Assembly (NCBI RefSeq): GCF_004127445.1
Contig: NZ_QEXM01000042.1
Span: 62,001 to 126,000, forward strand
Length of the DNA stretch: 64,000 nt
Origin: Streptomyces alfalfae
GTDB lineage: Bacteria > Actinomycetota > Actinomycetes > Streptomycetales > Streptomycetaceae
Reading direction: 5' to 3'
Shown here: positions 40,352-50,998 of the stretch, in pieces
How the letters are laid out: every line of letters begins with the position of its first letter
Numbering within the stretch: position 1 is the first letter of the stretch
Made by a program: the position numbers and the translations under genes
The notes under the pieces: generated by a model
What the model was told of the DNA's origin: nothing
What the model saw: only the letters and a program-made list of their open reading frames with translations
Database searches by the model: none

Positions 40352-40954
40352 GGCGGCGGCAACTCCTTGGGCGAGAGAGGTACGGGCGGTTCGGGCGGCC
40401 GTAAAGCCGCCCTAAGAGTGTGTCAGCGCGCTCAGGTTACCGAGCCGCCGGCGCACCGCCGCACCCGACCCGCCCCTACGGGTCACCAGCCTCGACGGGG
40501 CTCGTCCGAACCGCCCGCCCCAATGGCCGCGCGTCTCCCATTCGTATAAGCGCCGTCACGTGCTCCGGGCGTCGGTCCCGCGGATTTCCGGCGACGAATG
40601 CGTGGACGTACGGAGAATTGATCTTCCGCGGCTTGATCAATTCCGGCAAACGCGCGGCGCGGAGTGTGACACAGTCCTTCGCTCGCCGAACGGAGTAGCG
40701 AAAGTTCACCGCTTGGAACCGCGCAAATCGGGACGTTCGGCCTCTTCGGGCGCCCTCCGGGGGCGCGTAACGCCCACGTTTCTCCCGTCCCGGAGAGCCG
40801 CTCCGACCTGCGAATACCCCCTTCCGGGAGGCCTCCGCAGCACGTTCCTGTTGCTGTTGTCAAGCCCCGAGATATGCCCTGACCTGCGAAAACGCCATTC
40901 AGAAGAGGCAGTTCTCGTGTTAGGATGGATAGCCACGGAAGGGGTACCTGTCAC
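40352..40954. promoter_or_regulatory. Long carD leader region with nested palindrome
   Basis: 603 bases without a gene. GAATTGATC (40615-40623) and GATCAATTC (40635-40643) are perfect 9-base inverted arms around TTCCGCGGCTT, which itself contains CCGCGG. This AT-rich element stands out in GC-rich DNA. Close to carD, TAGGAT (40921-40926) is a good -10 hexamer, giving a leader of about 20 bases with GGAAGGGG as ribosome-binding site. No clear -35 was seen. Confidence 0.6.
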
Positions 40955-41437
40955 ATGACGTTCAAGGTTGGCGACACCGTGGTCTATCCCCATCACGGGG
41001 CCGCGCTGATCGAGGCTATCGAAACTCGCCAGATCAAAGGCGTGGACAAGACCTACTTGGTGCTGAAGGTCGCCCAGGGCGATCTGACGGTACGTGTGCC
41101 AGCGGACAATGCGGAGTTCGTCGGCGTGCGTGATGTGGTCGGTCAGGACGGGCTGGACCGGGTCTTCGAAGTACTGCGCGCGCCGTACGCCGAAGAGCCC
41201 ACGAACTGGTCGCGTCGTTACAAGGCAAATCTCGAGAAGCTCGCCTCGGGCGACGTCATCAAGGTCGCGGAAGTCGTGCGTGACCTGTGGCGCCGGGAGC
41301 GCGAGCGTGGACTGTCCGCAGGTGAGAAGCGCATGCTCGCCAAGGCGCGCCAGATCCTGGTGAGCGAGCTCGCCCTCGCGGAGAACACGAACGAGGACAA
41401 GGCCGAGGCCCTGCTCGACGAGGTCCTCGCGTCCTGA
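40955..41437 (+). CDS. carD: RNA-polymerase-binding transcription factor CarD
   Basis: 160 residues. The N-terminal RNA-polymerase-interaction (Tudor-like) domain (FKVGDTVVYPHHGAALIEAIE) is followed by a helical DNA-binding domain (about 70-155) with the conserved Trp of PTNWSRRYKANLEKL, which wedges the upstream edge of the transcription bubble, and RDLWRRERERGLSAGEKRML. It stabilises open complexes at housekeeping promoters. ATG 40955 is the family start; a longer reading from GTG 40925 covers the ribosome-binding region. Upstream TAGGAT is the probable promoter. Confidence 0.96.
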   Translation: MTFKVGDTVVYPHHGAALIEAIETRQIKGVDKTYLVLKVAQGDLTVRVPADNAEFVGVRDVVGQDGLDRVFEVLRAPYAEEPTNWSRRYKANLEKLASGDVIKVAEVVRDLWRRERERGLSAGEKRMLAKARQILVSELALAENTNEDKAEALLDEVLAS

Positions 41438-41721
41438 CGCGCACGGCCTGACGGCAGTGCCCAGGCCGTCCACGCGCATCCATGCCGCGGTGCCCGCTGA
41501 CCCTTCGAGGAGTCGCCGGGCACTGCGGCATGTCCGTACCCGAAGTGGGCGGCATGTCGCGGTGTGGCGTGCCGGGCTCCGGCAGTCGGCTCGACCAGAT
41601 GTCACGGAAGGGTCCGGTCAAGGGCGTCGGCCCGGCACTCCCCCGGCTCTCGACCTGTTCGAGCGGGGGCACGCCCAGGCCATACCCACGTCGGCCGAGC
41701 ACACAAACCTGAACGGAACCG

Positions 41722-42453
41722 ATGTCTAGCGAATCCCGCACCGCGGTGGTCATTCCCGCGGCCGGCCGGGGCGTGCGCCTCGGCCCTGGCGCCCCCAAAG
41801 CGCTCCGCGCGCTGAACGGCACCCCGATGCTCATCCACGCGGTCCGCGCCATGGCGGAGTCCCGCGCCGTCTCCCTCGTCGTCGTGGTGGCACCGCCCGA
41901 CGGCGCCCAGGAGGTCAAGACCCTCCTCGACGACCACGCGCTGCCCGACCGCACCGACTTCGTCGTCGTGCCCGGCGGCGACTCCCGCCAGGAGTCCGTC
42001 AGGGCCGGCCTCGACGCCCTGCCGCCCGGCATCGACATCGTGCTCGTGCACGACGCGGCCCGCCCCCTGGTGCCCGTCGACACGGTCGACGGCGTCATCG
42101 AGGCCGTACGCGACGGGGCCCCCGCCGTGGTGCCCGCGCTGCCGCTCGCCGACACCGTCAAGCAGGTCGGCCCCGCGGAGGCGCCCGACGCCCCCGAGCC
42201 CGTCGTCGCCACGCCCGAGCGGGCCACCCTGCGCGCGGTGCAGACCCCGCAGGGCTTCGACCACGCCACGCTCCGGCGCGCCCACGACACCGTCACGGAG
42301 GCCGTCACGGACGACGCCGGCATGGTGGAGCGGCTCGGCCTGCCCGTCGTCGTCGTGCCGGGCCACGAGGAGGCCTTCAAGGTGACGCGCCCCCTCGACC
42401 TCGTCCTCGCCGAGGCCGTGCTCGCCCGCAGGAGGGCCAACGATGGCTTCTGA
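41722..42453 (+). CDS. ispD: 2-C-methyl-D-erythritol 4-phosphate cytidylyltransferase
   Basis: 243 residues. It joins CTP and methylerythritol phosphate in the non-mevalonate isoprenoid pathway. The nucleotide-binding P-loop AAGRGVRLGPGAPKAL, PGGDSRQESVRAGL, VHDAARPLV and VQTPQGFDHATLRRAH are IspD signatures. A short insertion (AEAPDAPEPVVATPE) occurs before the last block. No strong Shine-Dalgarno site precedes ATG 41722. The end overlaps ispF by 11 bases, so the two are translationally coupled. Confidence 0.95.
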   Translation: MSSESRTAVVIPAAGRGVRLGPGAPKALRALNGTPMLIHAVRAMAESRAVSLVVVVAPPDGAQEVKTLLDDHALPDRTDFVVVPGGDSRQESVRAGLDALPPGIDIVLVHDAARPLVPVDTVDGVIEAVRDGAPAVVPALPLADTVKQVGPAEAPDAPEPVVATPERATLRAVQTPQGFDHATLRRAHDTVTEAVTDDAGMVERLGLPVVVVPGHEEAFKVTRPLDLVLAEAVLARRRANDGF

Positions 42454-42946
42454 GACACCGCGGGTCGTGCTGCCGCAGGTCGGCGTCGGCACCGACATCC
42501 ACGCCTTCGAGGAGGGCCGCGACCTCTGGTGCGCGGGCCTGAAGTGGGACGACGAGGGCCCCGGCCTCGCCGGGCACTCCGACGCCGACGTCGTCGCCCA
42601 CGCGGCGTGCAACGCGCTGTTCTCGGCCGCGGGCCTCGGGGACCTCGGCGCCCACTTCGGCACCGGCCGCCCCGAGTGGTCCGGCGCCTCGGGGCTCACC
42701 CTGCTCGCCGAGGCCGCCCGCGTCGTCCGCGACGCCGGCTTCACCATCGGCAACGTGGCGGTGCAGGTCATCGGTCCCAGGCCCAAGATCGGCAAGCGGC
42801 GCGACGAGGCGCAGAAGGTCCTCTCCGAGGCCGCCGGCGCGCCGGTGTCGGTCTCCGGCGCCACCACCGACGGCCTCGGCTTCCCCGGCCGGGGCGACGG
42901 ACTGGCGGCGGTCGCCACGGCACTGGTCGTCCGTACGACGGCATGA
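42443..42946 (+). CDS. ispF: 2-C-methyl-D-erythritol 2,4-cyclodiphosphate synthase
   Basis: 167 residues, the later MEP-pathway enzyme that cyclises the CDP intermediate to the 2,4-cyclodiphosphate. The metal ligands are in GVGTDIHAFEE (Asp and His) and the third in AGHSDADVVAHA; IGPRPKIGKRRDEA and GATTDGLGFPGRGDGLAAVATALV complete the family pattern. Slightly longer than usual because of an N-terminal extension. Operon with ispD. Confidence 0.95.
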   Translation: MASETPRVVLPQVGVGTDIHAFEEGRDLWCAGLKWDDEGPGLAGHSDADVVAHAACNALFSAAGLGDLGAHFGTGRPEWSGASGLTLLAEAARVVRDAGFTIGNVAVQVIGPRPKIGKRRDEAQKVLSEAAGAPVSVSGATTDGLGFPGRGDGLAAVATALVVRTTA

Positions 42947-43047
42947 GGCCGATATCGGGTAGACGTATGGCTCGTACAGGCGATGACGGCAGCGGCGCGT
43001 CCTGACGACGATGGACGTCGCCGGCCGTCCACGAAGGAGTGAAGCCC

Positions 43048-43452
43048 ATGTCCGCGGAACTGTCCGACGACCTCAAGGCCCTGCTCGACACCCCCGTCTT
43101 CATCATGGTGGCCACGATCCAGCCGGACGGCAGTCCGCAGGTGTCACCGGTGTGGGTGAAGCGGGACGGTGACGACGTGCTGTTCTCGACGACGGTCGGG
43201 CGCCGCAAGGAGAGGAACCTCCGCCGGGACCCGCGGGTGACGGTGGTGGTCCAGCCGGCCGACGCCCCGTACACGTACGCGGAGATCCGCGGCACCGCGG
43301 AGATGACGACGGAGGGCGGCCAGGAGCTGATCGACGAGCTGTCGGTGAAGTACACGGGGAAGAAGTACGCGGAGTTCAACCCGTCCGCGGGCGAGGACGG
43401 CGAACGCGTGGTCGTGCGCGTCTCCGCGCGGAAGGTCGTCGGCCGGGTCTGA
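43048..43452 (+). CDS. PPOX-class F420-dependent oxidoreductase
   Basis: 134 residues, split-barrel fold. FIMVATIQPDGSPQVSPVWVKRDGDDVLFSTTVGRRKERNL is the typical start of the actinobacterial F420-binding PPOX family (Rv1155-like), which reduces unknown substrates or biliverdin-type compounds with F420H2. AAGGAG (43034-43039) is eight bases before ATG 43048; an in-frame GTG at 43039 overlaps that site and is rejected. A decayed partial copy of this gene lies 90-210 bases downstream. Confidence 0.9.
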   Translation: MSAELSDDLKALLDTPVFIMVATIQPDGSPQVSPVWVKRDGDDVLFSTTVGRRKERNLRRDPRVTVVVQPADAPYTYAEIRGTAEMTTEGGQELIDELSVKYTGKKYAEFNPSAGEDGERVVVRVSARKVVGRV

Positions 43453-43537
43453 AGGCCGCTGGACGCTGCTCCGTCTGCCCTGACGGGCGGAGTGCCCCCG
43501 CCGCCCGCGGGACCCTGCTGAGGGACGCGGGGTCACG

Positions 43538-43661
43538 ATGGCCACGATCCAGCCGGGCGGCAGTCCCGTACCCGTACGCGGAGATCCTGCGGCACCGCGG
43601 AGATGACGGCCGAGGGCAGCGCGGCGGGCGCGTCTCGGCGCGGAAGGTCGTCGGACGGGTC
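43538..43661 (+). pseudogene. Decayed, internally deleted copy of the F420 oxidoreductase gene
   Basis: Three blocks match the intact gene at 43048-43452 in the same order. 43538-43566 corresponds to about 43106-43136 (ATGGCCACGATCCAGCC, with GGGCGGC for GGACGGC); 43568-43620 to about 43267-43321 (GTACGCGGAGATCC...GATGACG); and 43631-43661 to about 43419-43449 (GTCTC.GCGCGGAAGGTCGTCGG). Two internal deletions of roughly 130 and 95 bases and frameshifts leave no usable reading frame. This is a tandem duplication that has been degraded. Confidence 0.85.
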
Positions 43662-43745
43662 CGAGGGGGCGGTCGTGCGGGGCGGTTCGTGTTCTGTGGG
43701 GGAAGGGGGCGTGGGGCACTGCCTCGCGCCCACTACCCTGGAGTG

Positions 43746-45146
<1,401 letters not shown>

Positions 45147-45161
45147 ATCGAACACCGCTGA

Positions 45162-45189
45162 TGTGCCGCCCGGCCCCCCGGGCGGCACA
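45162..45189 (+). terminator. Hairpin terminator after cysS
   Basis: TGTGCCGCCCGG and CCGGGCGGCACA form a perfect 12-base stem with a CCCC loop, 15 bases after the cysS stop. Confidence 0.8.
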
Positions 45190-45258
45190 CTGCATAGACG
45201 TACACCTCCGGGCGCGTACGCACGTACGAGCCCACGCAACACGACAGACAGGTAGGTC

Positions 45259-46203
45259 ATGGCCGCTAACAACCGCCGCATGTCCGGCAAGAAGGGCGCG
45301 CAGGTCGGCAGCGGCGGCAATCGGCGCCGCGGCCTTGAGGGCAAGGGTCCGACGCCGCCCGCCGAGGCGCGCAAGGGGCATGTGAAGAACCGGATCGCCA
45401 CCGCCAAGGCCAAGAAGGCGGCGGGACGCCGTCCCGCGGCCAAGAACCGCGGCGGCAAGGGCACCTCCGAGATGGTCGTCGGCCGCAACCCGGTCTTCGA
45501 GGCGCTCCGCGACGGCGTGCCCGCCACCACGCTCTACGTCCAGCAGTTCATCGACAACGACGAGCGGGTGCGCGAGGCGCTCCAGCTCGCGGCCGAGCGC
45601 GGCGGCATCCACCTCATGGAGGCCCCCCGCCCCGAGCTCGACCGCATGACGAACGGCCTGAACCACCAGGGCCTCGTCCTCCAGGTCCCGCCGTACGAGT
45701 ACGCGCACCCCGAGGACCTCGCCGCCGCCGCGTACGACGCCGGTGAGGACCCGCTGATCGTCGCGCTCGACGGGGTGACGGACCCGCGCAACCTCGGTGC
45801 GGTCGTCCGCTCCGTCTCCGCCTTCGGCGGGCACGGCGTCCTCGTGCCGGAGCGGCGTGCCGCGGGCATGACGGCCGGCGCCTGGAAGACGTCGGCGGGC
45901 GCGGCGGCGCGCACGCCGGTCGCGCGCGCCACGAACCTGACGCGCGCCCTGGAGCAGTACAAGAAGGCGGGCGTCGCCGTCGTCGGCCTCGCGGCGGACG
46001 GCGAGCACGAGGTCGGCGACCTCCAGGCGCTCGGCGGCCCCGTCGTCATCGTCGTCGGCAGCGAGGGCAAGGGCCTGTCCCGCCTGGTCGGCGAGACGTG
46101 CGACTACCGCGTCCGCATCCCGATGCCCGGCGGCACCGAGTCGCTGAACGCGGGTGTCGCGGCGGGTGTCGTGCTCTACGAGGCCTCGCGTCGCCGCAGC
46201 TGA
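45259..46203 (+). CDS. rlmB: 23S rRNA (guanosine-2'-O)-methyltransferase, RlmB/TrmH family
   Basis: 314 residues. The first 70 residues are a basic disordered extension (KAKKAAGRRPAAKNRGGKG) typical of actinobacterial members. A substrate-binding domain (MVVGRNPVFEALRDGVPATTLYVQ) and a SPOUT knot follow, with VALDGVTDPRNLGAVVRSVSAFG, VVIVVGSEGKGLSRLV and RIPMPGGTESLNAGVAAGVVLYEA. The last three are the SAM-binding knot motifs. It methylates a 23S rRNA guanosine (G2251 in E. coli numbering), although the exact target in this lineage could differ. A terminator separates it from the next gene. Confidence 0.9.
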   Translation: MAANNRRMSGKKGAQVGSGGNRRRGLEGKGPTPPAEARKGHVKNRIATAKAKKAAGRRPAAKNRGGKGTSEMVVGRNPVFEALRDGVPATTLYVQQFIDNDERVREALQLAAERGGIHLMEAPRPELDRMTNGLNHQGLVLQVPPYEYAHPEDLAAAAYDAGEDPLIVALDGVTDPRNLGAVVRSVSAFGGHGVLVPERRAAGMTAGAWKTSAGAAARTPVARATNLTRALEQYKKAGVAVVGLAADGEHEVGDLQALGGPVVIVVGSEGKGLSRLVGETCDYRVRIPMPGGTESLNAGVAAGVVLYEASRRRS

Positions 46204-46211
46204 GACCCGCC

Positions 46212-46249
46212 TGTCCGGGCCGCGTTGATCACTTGACGCGGTCCGGACA
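46212..46249 (+). terminator. Hairpin terminator after rlmB
   Basis: TGTCCGGGCCGCGT pairs with ACGCGGTCCGGACA (one G-T pair) around a 10-base loop, followed by TTTCT. It begins 9 bases after the stop. Confidence 0.8.
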
Positions 46250-46296
46250 TTTCTCCGTGGTCAAGGCAGTGTCCTAAACACACATCACTCGGTTAG

Positions 46297-47979
46297 ATGA
46301 GTGTGGACACCAGAACATCCCGCACTCCCACGGGGGGAAGCTCGTCAGGCTTCGACGAGGCTCCCGCGCTGAGCATGGTGAAGGTGCCGAGCGACCCGGC
46401 GCAGGTCATCGTCAATCACGCGAGCTTCCGCGTGCAGCTCCCTGCCGCTGGGCAGACTCAATCCCCGCGTATCTCCCGGCACTTGGACGCCGTCGGCCCG
46501 ACGGTGCGCATCCCCGCCGCGGGCGCCGCCGCCAAGCGGCGCACGCCCGTCGTCTGGAGCGGCAGGTCCGAGCCGGACGACACGGGCGCCATCAGACTCC
46601 TGCAGGCCGTGCGCGGCAACAGCGTGCGCCGCTCGGCCGAGGACACGGGCCCCTTCGAGGACGCGGGCGCCACCCAGGTCATCCCCCGCGTCGGCTACGA
46701 CGAGGGCCCCGACACCGTCGCGACGCCCGGCATCCCCGGCGGCCGCACCCCCGAGACCCAGCTGCTGCCGCAGATGCGGATGCCCAGCAGCGACTACGAC
46801 GAGCGGATCGCCGAGCGCGAGCGCCTCGACGCCCACGAGGACTCGTACGAGGACGACGACGCGTACGAGACCGGGTACGACGACGGGGACGAGGGCGAGG
46901 ACGACAGGCGGCGGCACGGCGCCGACCCGGTCCGCCACGCCTACTACCCCGGGCGCCGGATGAACCTCGGCGTCGTCCTCCTGCCGCTCCGCGTCTTCCT
47001 CGGCCTCATCTCGGTCTACGCGGGCATGGGCAAGCTCTGCGACCCCGTCTACTTCGACGGCGGCGAGCGCGGCTCCATGGTCAAGTGGCTCACGTCCCTG
47101 CACCCCTGGGCCCTCGCCGAGCCGCTGCGCGACTTCGCGCTCCAGCACCCGGTGGGCGCCGGCCTCACCGTCGCCTTCCTCCAGGTCATCGTCGGCGTCC
47201 TGACGATCCTGGGACTCTGGCAGCGGGTCGCGGCCACGGTCGGTGTGCTGCTCTCCGCCGCGCTCCTGGTCACCGTGAGCTGGAGGACCGTCCCCGCCTA
47301 CGACGCGCCGGACATCATCTACCTCGCCGCCTGGTCCCCGCTGATCATCGCGGGCGCCCCCTTCTACTCCGTGGACGGCCGCCTCGCGGGCGAGGCCTGG
47401 CGCACGCTCGGGCCGCGCGTCGACATCTGGGACCTGCGGCGGCGCGTGCTGCGGCGCGGCGGTCTCATCGGCGGTGTGGCGATCGGCCTGACGCTGCTCA
47501 TCGGCTCACTCCTGGGCAGCGCGGTGCGCGACGCGGACCGGGTCACCGTGCCGGGTCCCGGCGAGGCCCCGCGCAACGAACAGCCGGGCTCCCCGCTGCC
47601 GGGCGACCCGGCGAAGAAGCAGCGGCGCCAGGCGCAGAGCCCCTCCGCCACCACCGGCTCGCCCACGCAGGGCGGCAGCTCCGCGGGGCCGACGCAGGGC
47701 GCCACGGCCCCCGGCGCCGCCCGCGAGACGGGCACGGCGGGCACCGCCGGGCAGCCCAGCCAGACGCAGGGCAGCACCGGCGCCGCGGGCCAGGCTCCGC
47801 CGCAGCAGACGACGCCGCAGGAACAGCAGCAGCAGGCCCCGGCCACGACCGCGGGGCCGACGTCCGGCGGCACGAGCGGCGGCTCCACCACTACCGGTGG
47901 CGGCACGGGCGGCAGCGGCGGCACCGGCGGCTCCGAGGGCCGGCGGCCCGGTCTCCTCGGCGGTGTCCTCGGCAACTGA
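46297..47979 (+). CDS. DoxX-family membrane protein with long disordered flanks
   Basis: 560 residues. The first 215 are soluble, with an Asp/Glu/Tyr-rich stretch (YEDDDAYETGYDDGDEGEDD). A four-helix DoxX core spans about 222-415 (NLGVVLLPLRVFLGLISVYAGMGKLCDP...VGAGLTVAFLQVIVGVLTILGLW). The last 130 residues are Gly/Thr/Gln/Pro-rich and probably extracytoplasmic. DoxX relatives take part in thiol and quinone redox homeostasis. TTAGAT overlaps the proposed ATG, so the true start could be slightly further downstream. Conserved location after rlmB in Streptomyces. Confidence 0.83.
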   Translation: MSVDTRTSRTPTGGSSSGFDEAPALSMVKVPSDPAQVIVNHASFRVQLPAAGQTQSPRISRHLDAVGPTVRIPAAGAAAKRRTPVVWSGRSEPDDTGAIRLLQAVRGNSVRRSAEDTGPFEDAGATQVIPRVGYDEGPDTVATPGIPGGRTPETQLLPQMRMPSSDYDERIAERERLDAHEDSYEDDDAYETGYDDGDEGEDDRRRHGADPVRHAYYPGRRMNLGVVLLPLRVFLGLISVYAGMGKLCDPVYFDGGERGSMVKWLTSLHPWALAEPLRDFALQHPVGAGLTVAFLQVIVGVLTILGLWQRVAATVGVLLSAALLVTVSWRTVPAYDAPDIIYLAAWSPLIIAGAPFYSVDGRLAGEAWRTLGPRVDIWDLRRRVLRRGGLIGGVAIGLTLLIGSLLGSAVRDADRVTVPGPGEAPRNEQPGSPLPGDPAKKQRRQAQSPSATTGSPTQGGSSAGPTQGATAPGAARETGTAGTAGQPSQTQGSTGAAGQAPPQQTTPQEQQQQAPATTAGPTSGGTSGGSTTTGGGTGGSGGTGGSEGRRPGLLGGVLGN

Positions 47980-47997
47980 CCGGGTGGTACGACGACG

Positions 47998-48032
47998 GTG
48001 GGGCCCCGCACGGATGGCGTGCGGGGCCCCAC
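47998..48032. terminator. Bidirectional terminator after the DoxX-type gene
   Basis: GTGGGGCCCCGCAC and GTGCGGGGCCCCAC make a perfect 14-base stem with loop GGATGGC. It sits between convergent genes ending at 47979 and 48061. Confidence 0.85.
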
Positions 48033-48060
48033 TGGCGTGGCGTATGCGCCGGGATGCGGG

Positions 48061-48780
48061 TCAGCTCCTCTGGGCGGCCAGTTCCTTGGCGGCTTCGGTG
48101 AGGTCCTTGGCCGTGTCGATGGCGCGCCAGTAGGCGCCCTGGGGGAGCGGGAAGCCGGCGAGGCGCTTCTCCCTGGCCAGGCGGGGGAACGTGGTGCGCT
48201 CGTGATCGCCGAGGTCGGGCAGGAGCGCGGTGAAGGCGGCGGAGAAGACGTAGACGCCCGCGTTGATGAGGTAGGGCGACGGCGGCGCCTCGATGAAGTC
48301 CGTGATGTGGCCGAACGCGTCCGTCTCGACGGCGCCCCACGGGATGCGGGGGCGGGCCAGGGCGAGCGTCGCGGTGGCGTCCCGCTCGGCGTGGAAGGCC
48401 GCCATGTCGCGCAGCGAGAAACGGGTCCAGATGTCACCGTTCGTCGCGTACCAGGGGCGGTCCGCGTGCGGGAGGTGGCGGGCGGCGTACTTGAGGCCGC
48501 CGCCGCGGCCGAGCGGCTCCTTCTCGACGACCGTGGTGACGTTCAGCGGGAGGTCGGCGGAGTCGAGCCACTCCTGGAGGACCTCGGCGAGGTGACCGCA
48601 GGAGATGACGGCGTCCGTCACGCCCTCGGCGGCCAGCCAGGCGAGCTGATGGCCGATGATCGGAGTCCCGGTGCCGGGGATCTCGACCATCGGCTTGGGC
48701 CGGTCGTCGGTGTACGGCCGGAGGCGGGAGCCTTGGCCTCCGGCCAGGACGACGGCCTGCGTGGGGTTCTGCGTGGTCAT
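48061..48780 (-). CDS. Sugar-phosphate nucleotidyltransferase
   Basis: 239 residues, GT-A-like Rossmann fold. The activating loop VVLAGGQGSRLRPYTDDRPKPMVEIPG and Lys-containing KPM bind the NTP; WYATNGDIWTRF has the metal-binding Asp and INAGVYVF is the sugar-binding strand. It makes an NDP-sugar such as GDP-mannose from the 1-phosphate. The specificity cannot be read from the sequence. It is shorter than full mannose-1-phosphate guanylyltransferases because the C-terminal beta helix is absent. It precedes msiK in Streptomyces genomes. ATG start. Confidence 0.87.
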   Translation of the reverse strand: MTTQNPTQAVVLAGGQGSRLRPYTDDRPKPMVEIPGTGTPIIGHQLAWLAAEGVTDAVISCGHLAEVLQEWLDSADLPLNVTTVVEKEPLGRGGGLKYAARHLPHADRPWYATNGDIWTRFSLRDMAAFHAERDATATLALARPRIPWGAVETDAFGHITDFIEAPPSPYLINAGVYVFSAAFTALLPDLGDHERTTFPRLAREKRLAGFPLPQGAYWRAIDTAKDLTEAAKELAAQRS

Positions 48781-48831
48781 GCCGGAAACCCTACGCGGCG
48801 GTAGCGGCGAGCCGGCCGCGGCCGGCCCCGC

Positions 48832-49290
48832 TCAGCGGTTCTGGTGCGTGGCCACACCCGTCGCGTACGACGTGTCGCAGACGGGCCTGGCGTACGACTG
48901 GGCGCGCGTCGGGCCGTACGCCTGCACGGCGGCGCGGCCGAGGGCGCGGGCGATGGACATGCAGTGCTCGGCCAGCGAGGGGTGGCGGTCCACCTCGCGC
49001 TGGAGGTGCGTGAGGGCCACGCCCGGGTCCTTCTCCTGGAGTTCCAGGAGGAGCTTGTCGCGCAGGATGTCCTGCGGGGCGCGGGACGTGCGGGGCTTGG
49101 ACAGGTCGTCGGCGGATGCGGTGAGCATTGAATCCGACGTGTCACCCGACCAGTTGACGCTGGTGACCGCGAGGGTCCCGGAGAGCACCAGCATCACGGG
49201 CAGGACGAGAGCGAGCGTGCGGCCGATGCGGCGGGCGGGGCCCCGGTGGGCTCGGCGCGACTTCTGGAAGTAGTTGGCGGAGTGCGTCAC
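48832..49290 (-). CDS. Conserved hypothetical protein with N-terminal anchor
   Basis: 152 residues. A basic N-terminus and one hydrophobic helix (about 25-45, LALVLPVMLVLSGTLAVTSV) precede a secreted helical domain (APQDILRDKLLLELQEKDPGVALTHLQREVDRHPSLAEHCMSIARALG) with two Cys that could pair (HCMSIA and ARPVCDTS). No function known. GTG start. It belongs to the Streptomyces core set between the nucleotidyltransferase and msiK. Confidence 0.75.
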   Translation of the reverse strand: MTHSANYFQKSRRAHRGPARRIGRTLALVLPVMLVLSGTLAVTSVNWSGDTSDSMLTASADDLSKPRTSRAPQDILRDKLLLELQEKDPGVALTHLQREVDRHPSLAEHCMSIARALGRAAVQAYGPTRAQSYARPVCDTSYATGVATHQNR

Positions 49291-49427
49291 GCGAGTGAGC
49301 GTAGCGCTCGGTGATGATTTGGCGACATTTAGTCACTCGGTCGAGCGACGGTGAACCAGGTTTTTCTTTCACGGTGTTGACGCAGGGAGGTCGAAGTGGT
49401 CGCTCTGCCGGGGTATTTGTCGACAAC

Positions 49428-49461
49428 GACGGGCCCCGCACCGGTCGGTGCGGGGCCCGTC
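49428..49461. terminator. Terminator after msiK
   Basis: GACGGGCCCCGCACC and GGTGCGGGGCCCGTC form a perfect 15-base stem with a GGTC loop, 39 bases beyond the msiK stop codon on the minus strand. Confidence 0.85.
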
Positions 49462-49499
49462 GGAAGCGATGCCGGGGCTCGCCCGGCAGCCGGCTCGGC

Positions 49500-50636
<1,137 letters not shown>

Positions 50637-50843
50637 GGTGGAGGCCCCCTTCACCGGCAGGAACGTGCCGGACGATCCGAGTAGAGGGAGTGGTGTAGTC
50701 CACAGGAGTGAACTGCTCGTGACCGTACCCCGGAGGTCCGTGGTCTGTCAGTAGTCGAGGCCCTCCGACCTTCGGGCCTTCGCGGAAATTTTCGACGGCC
50801 GCGCGTCCGTCGTTGGTTACACTGCACGGGCACGTCCGTGCAT

Positions 50844-50917
50844 GCCTCCTTAGCTCAGATGGCCAGAGCAACGCACTTGTAATGCGTAGGTCGTCGGTTC
50901 GAATCCGACAGGGGGCT
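50844..50917 (+). tRNA. tRNA-Thr (anticodon TGT)
   Basis: A 74-base cloverleaf: acceptor GCCTCCT pairs with AGGGGGC, D arm TAGCTCAGATGGCCAGAGCA, anticodon stem ACGCA/TGCGT with loop CTTGTAA (anticodon TGT at 50878-50880), and T arm GTCGG TTCGAAT CCGAC. The discriminator is T; 3' CCA is not fully encoded (TCC then G). It reads ACA and possibly other Thr codons. A strong terminator follows 20 bases later. Confidence 0.95.
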
Positions 50918-50936
50918 CCGCGCTTCACCCGCTGTG

Positions 50937-50967
50937 ACGGCCCCGCGATCCACGATCGCGGGGCCGT
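50937..50967. terminator. Terminator after tRNA-Thr
   Basis: ACGGCCCCGCGATC and GATCGCGGGGCCGT form a perfect 14-base stem with a CAC loop. It also stands 32 bases beyond the convergent oxidoreductase gene ending at 50999. Confidence 0.85.
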
Positions 50968-50998
50968 CCCGCGTGGGCGGTGGGGTCCTCTCTCGCGG

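Noticed and set aside
43453..43745. A T-box riboswitch controlling cysS
   Set aside because: No T-box consensus or specifier stem. The region is instead a decayed copy of the upstream gene, and cysS appears leaderless.
50844..50917. tRNA-Thr as the attachment site of an integrated element
   Set aside because: No second copy of the tRNA 3' end was seen in the window, and the genes downstream are ordinary chromosomal genes.
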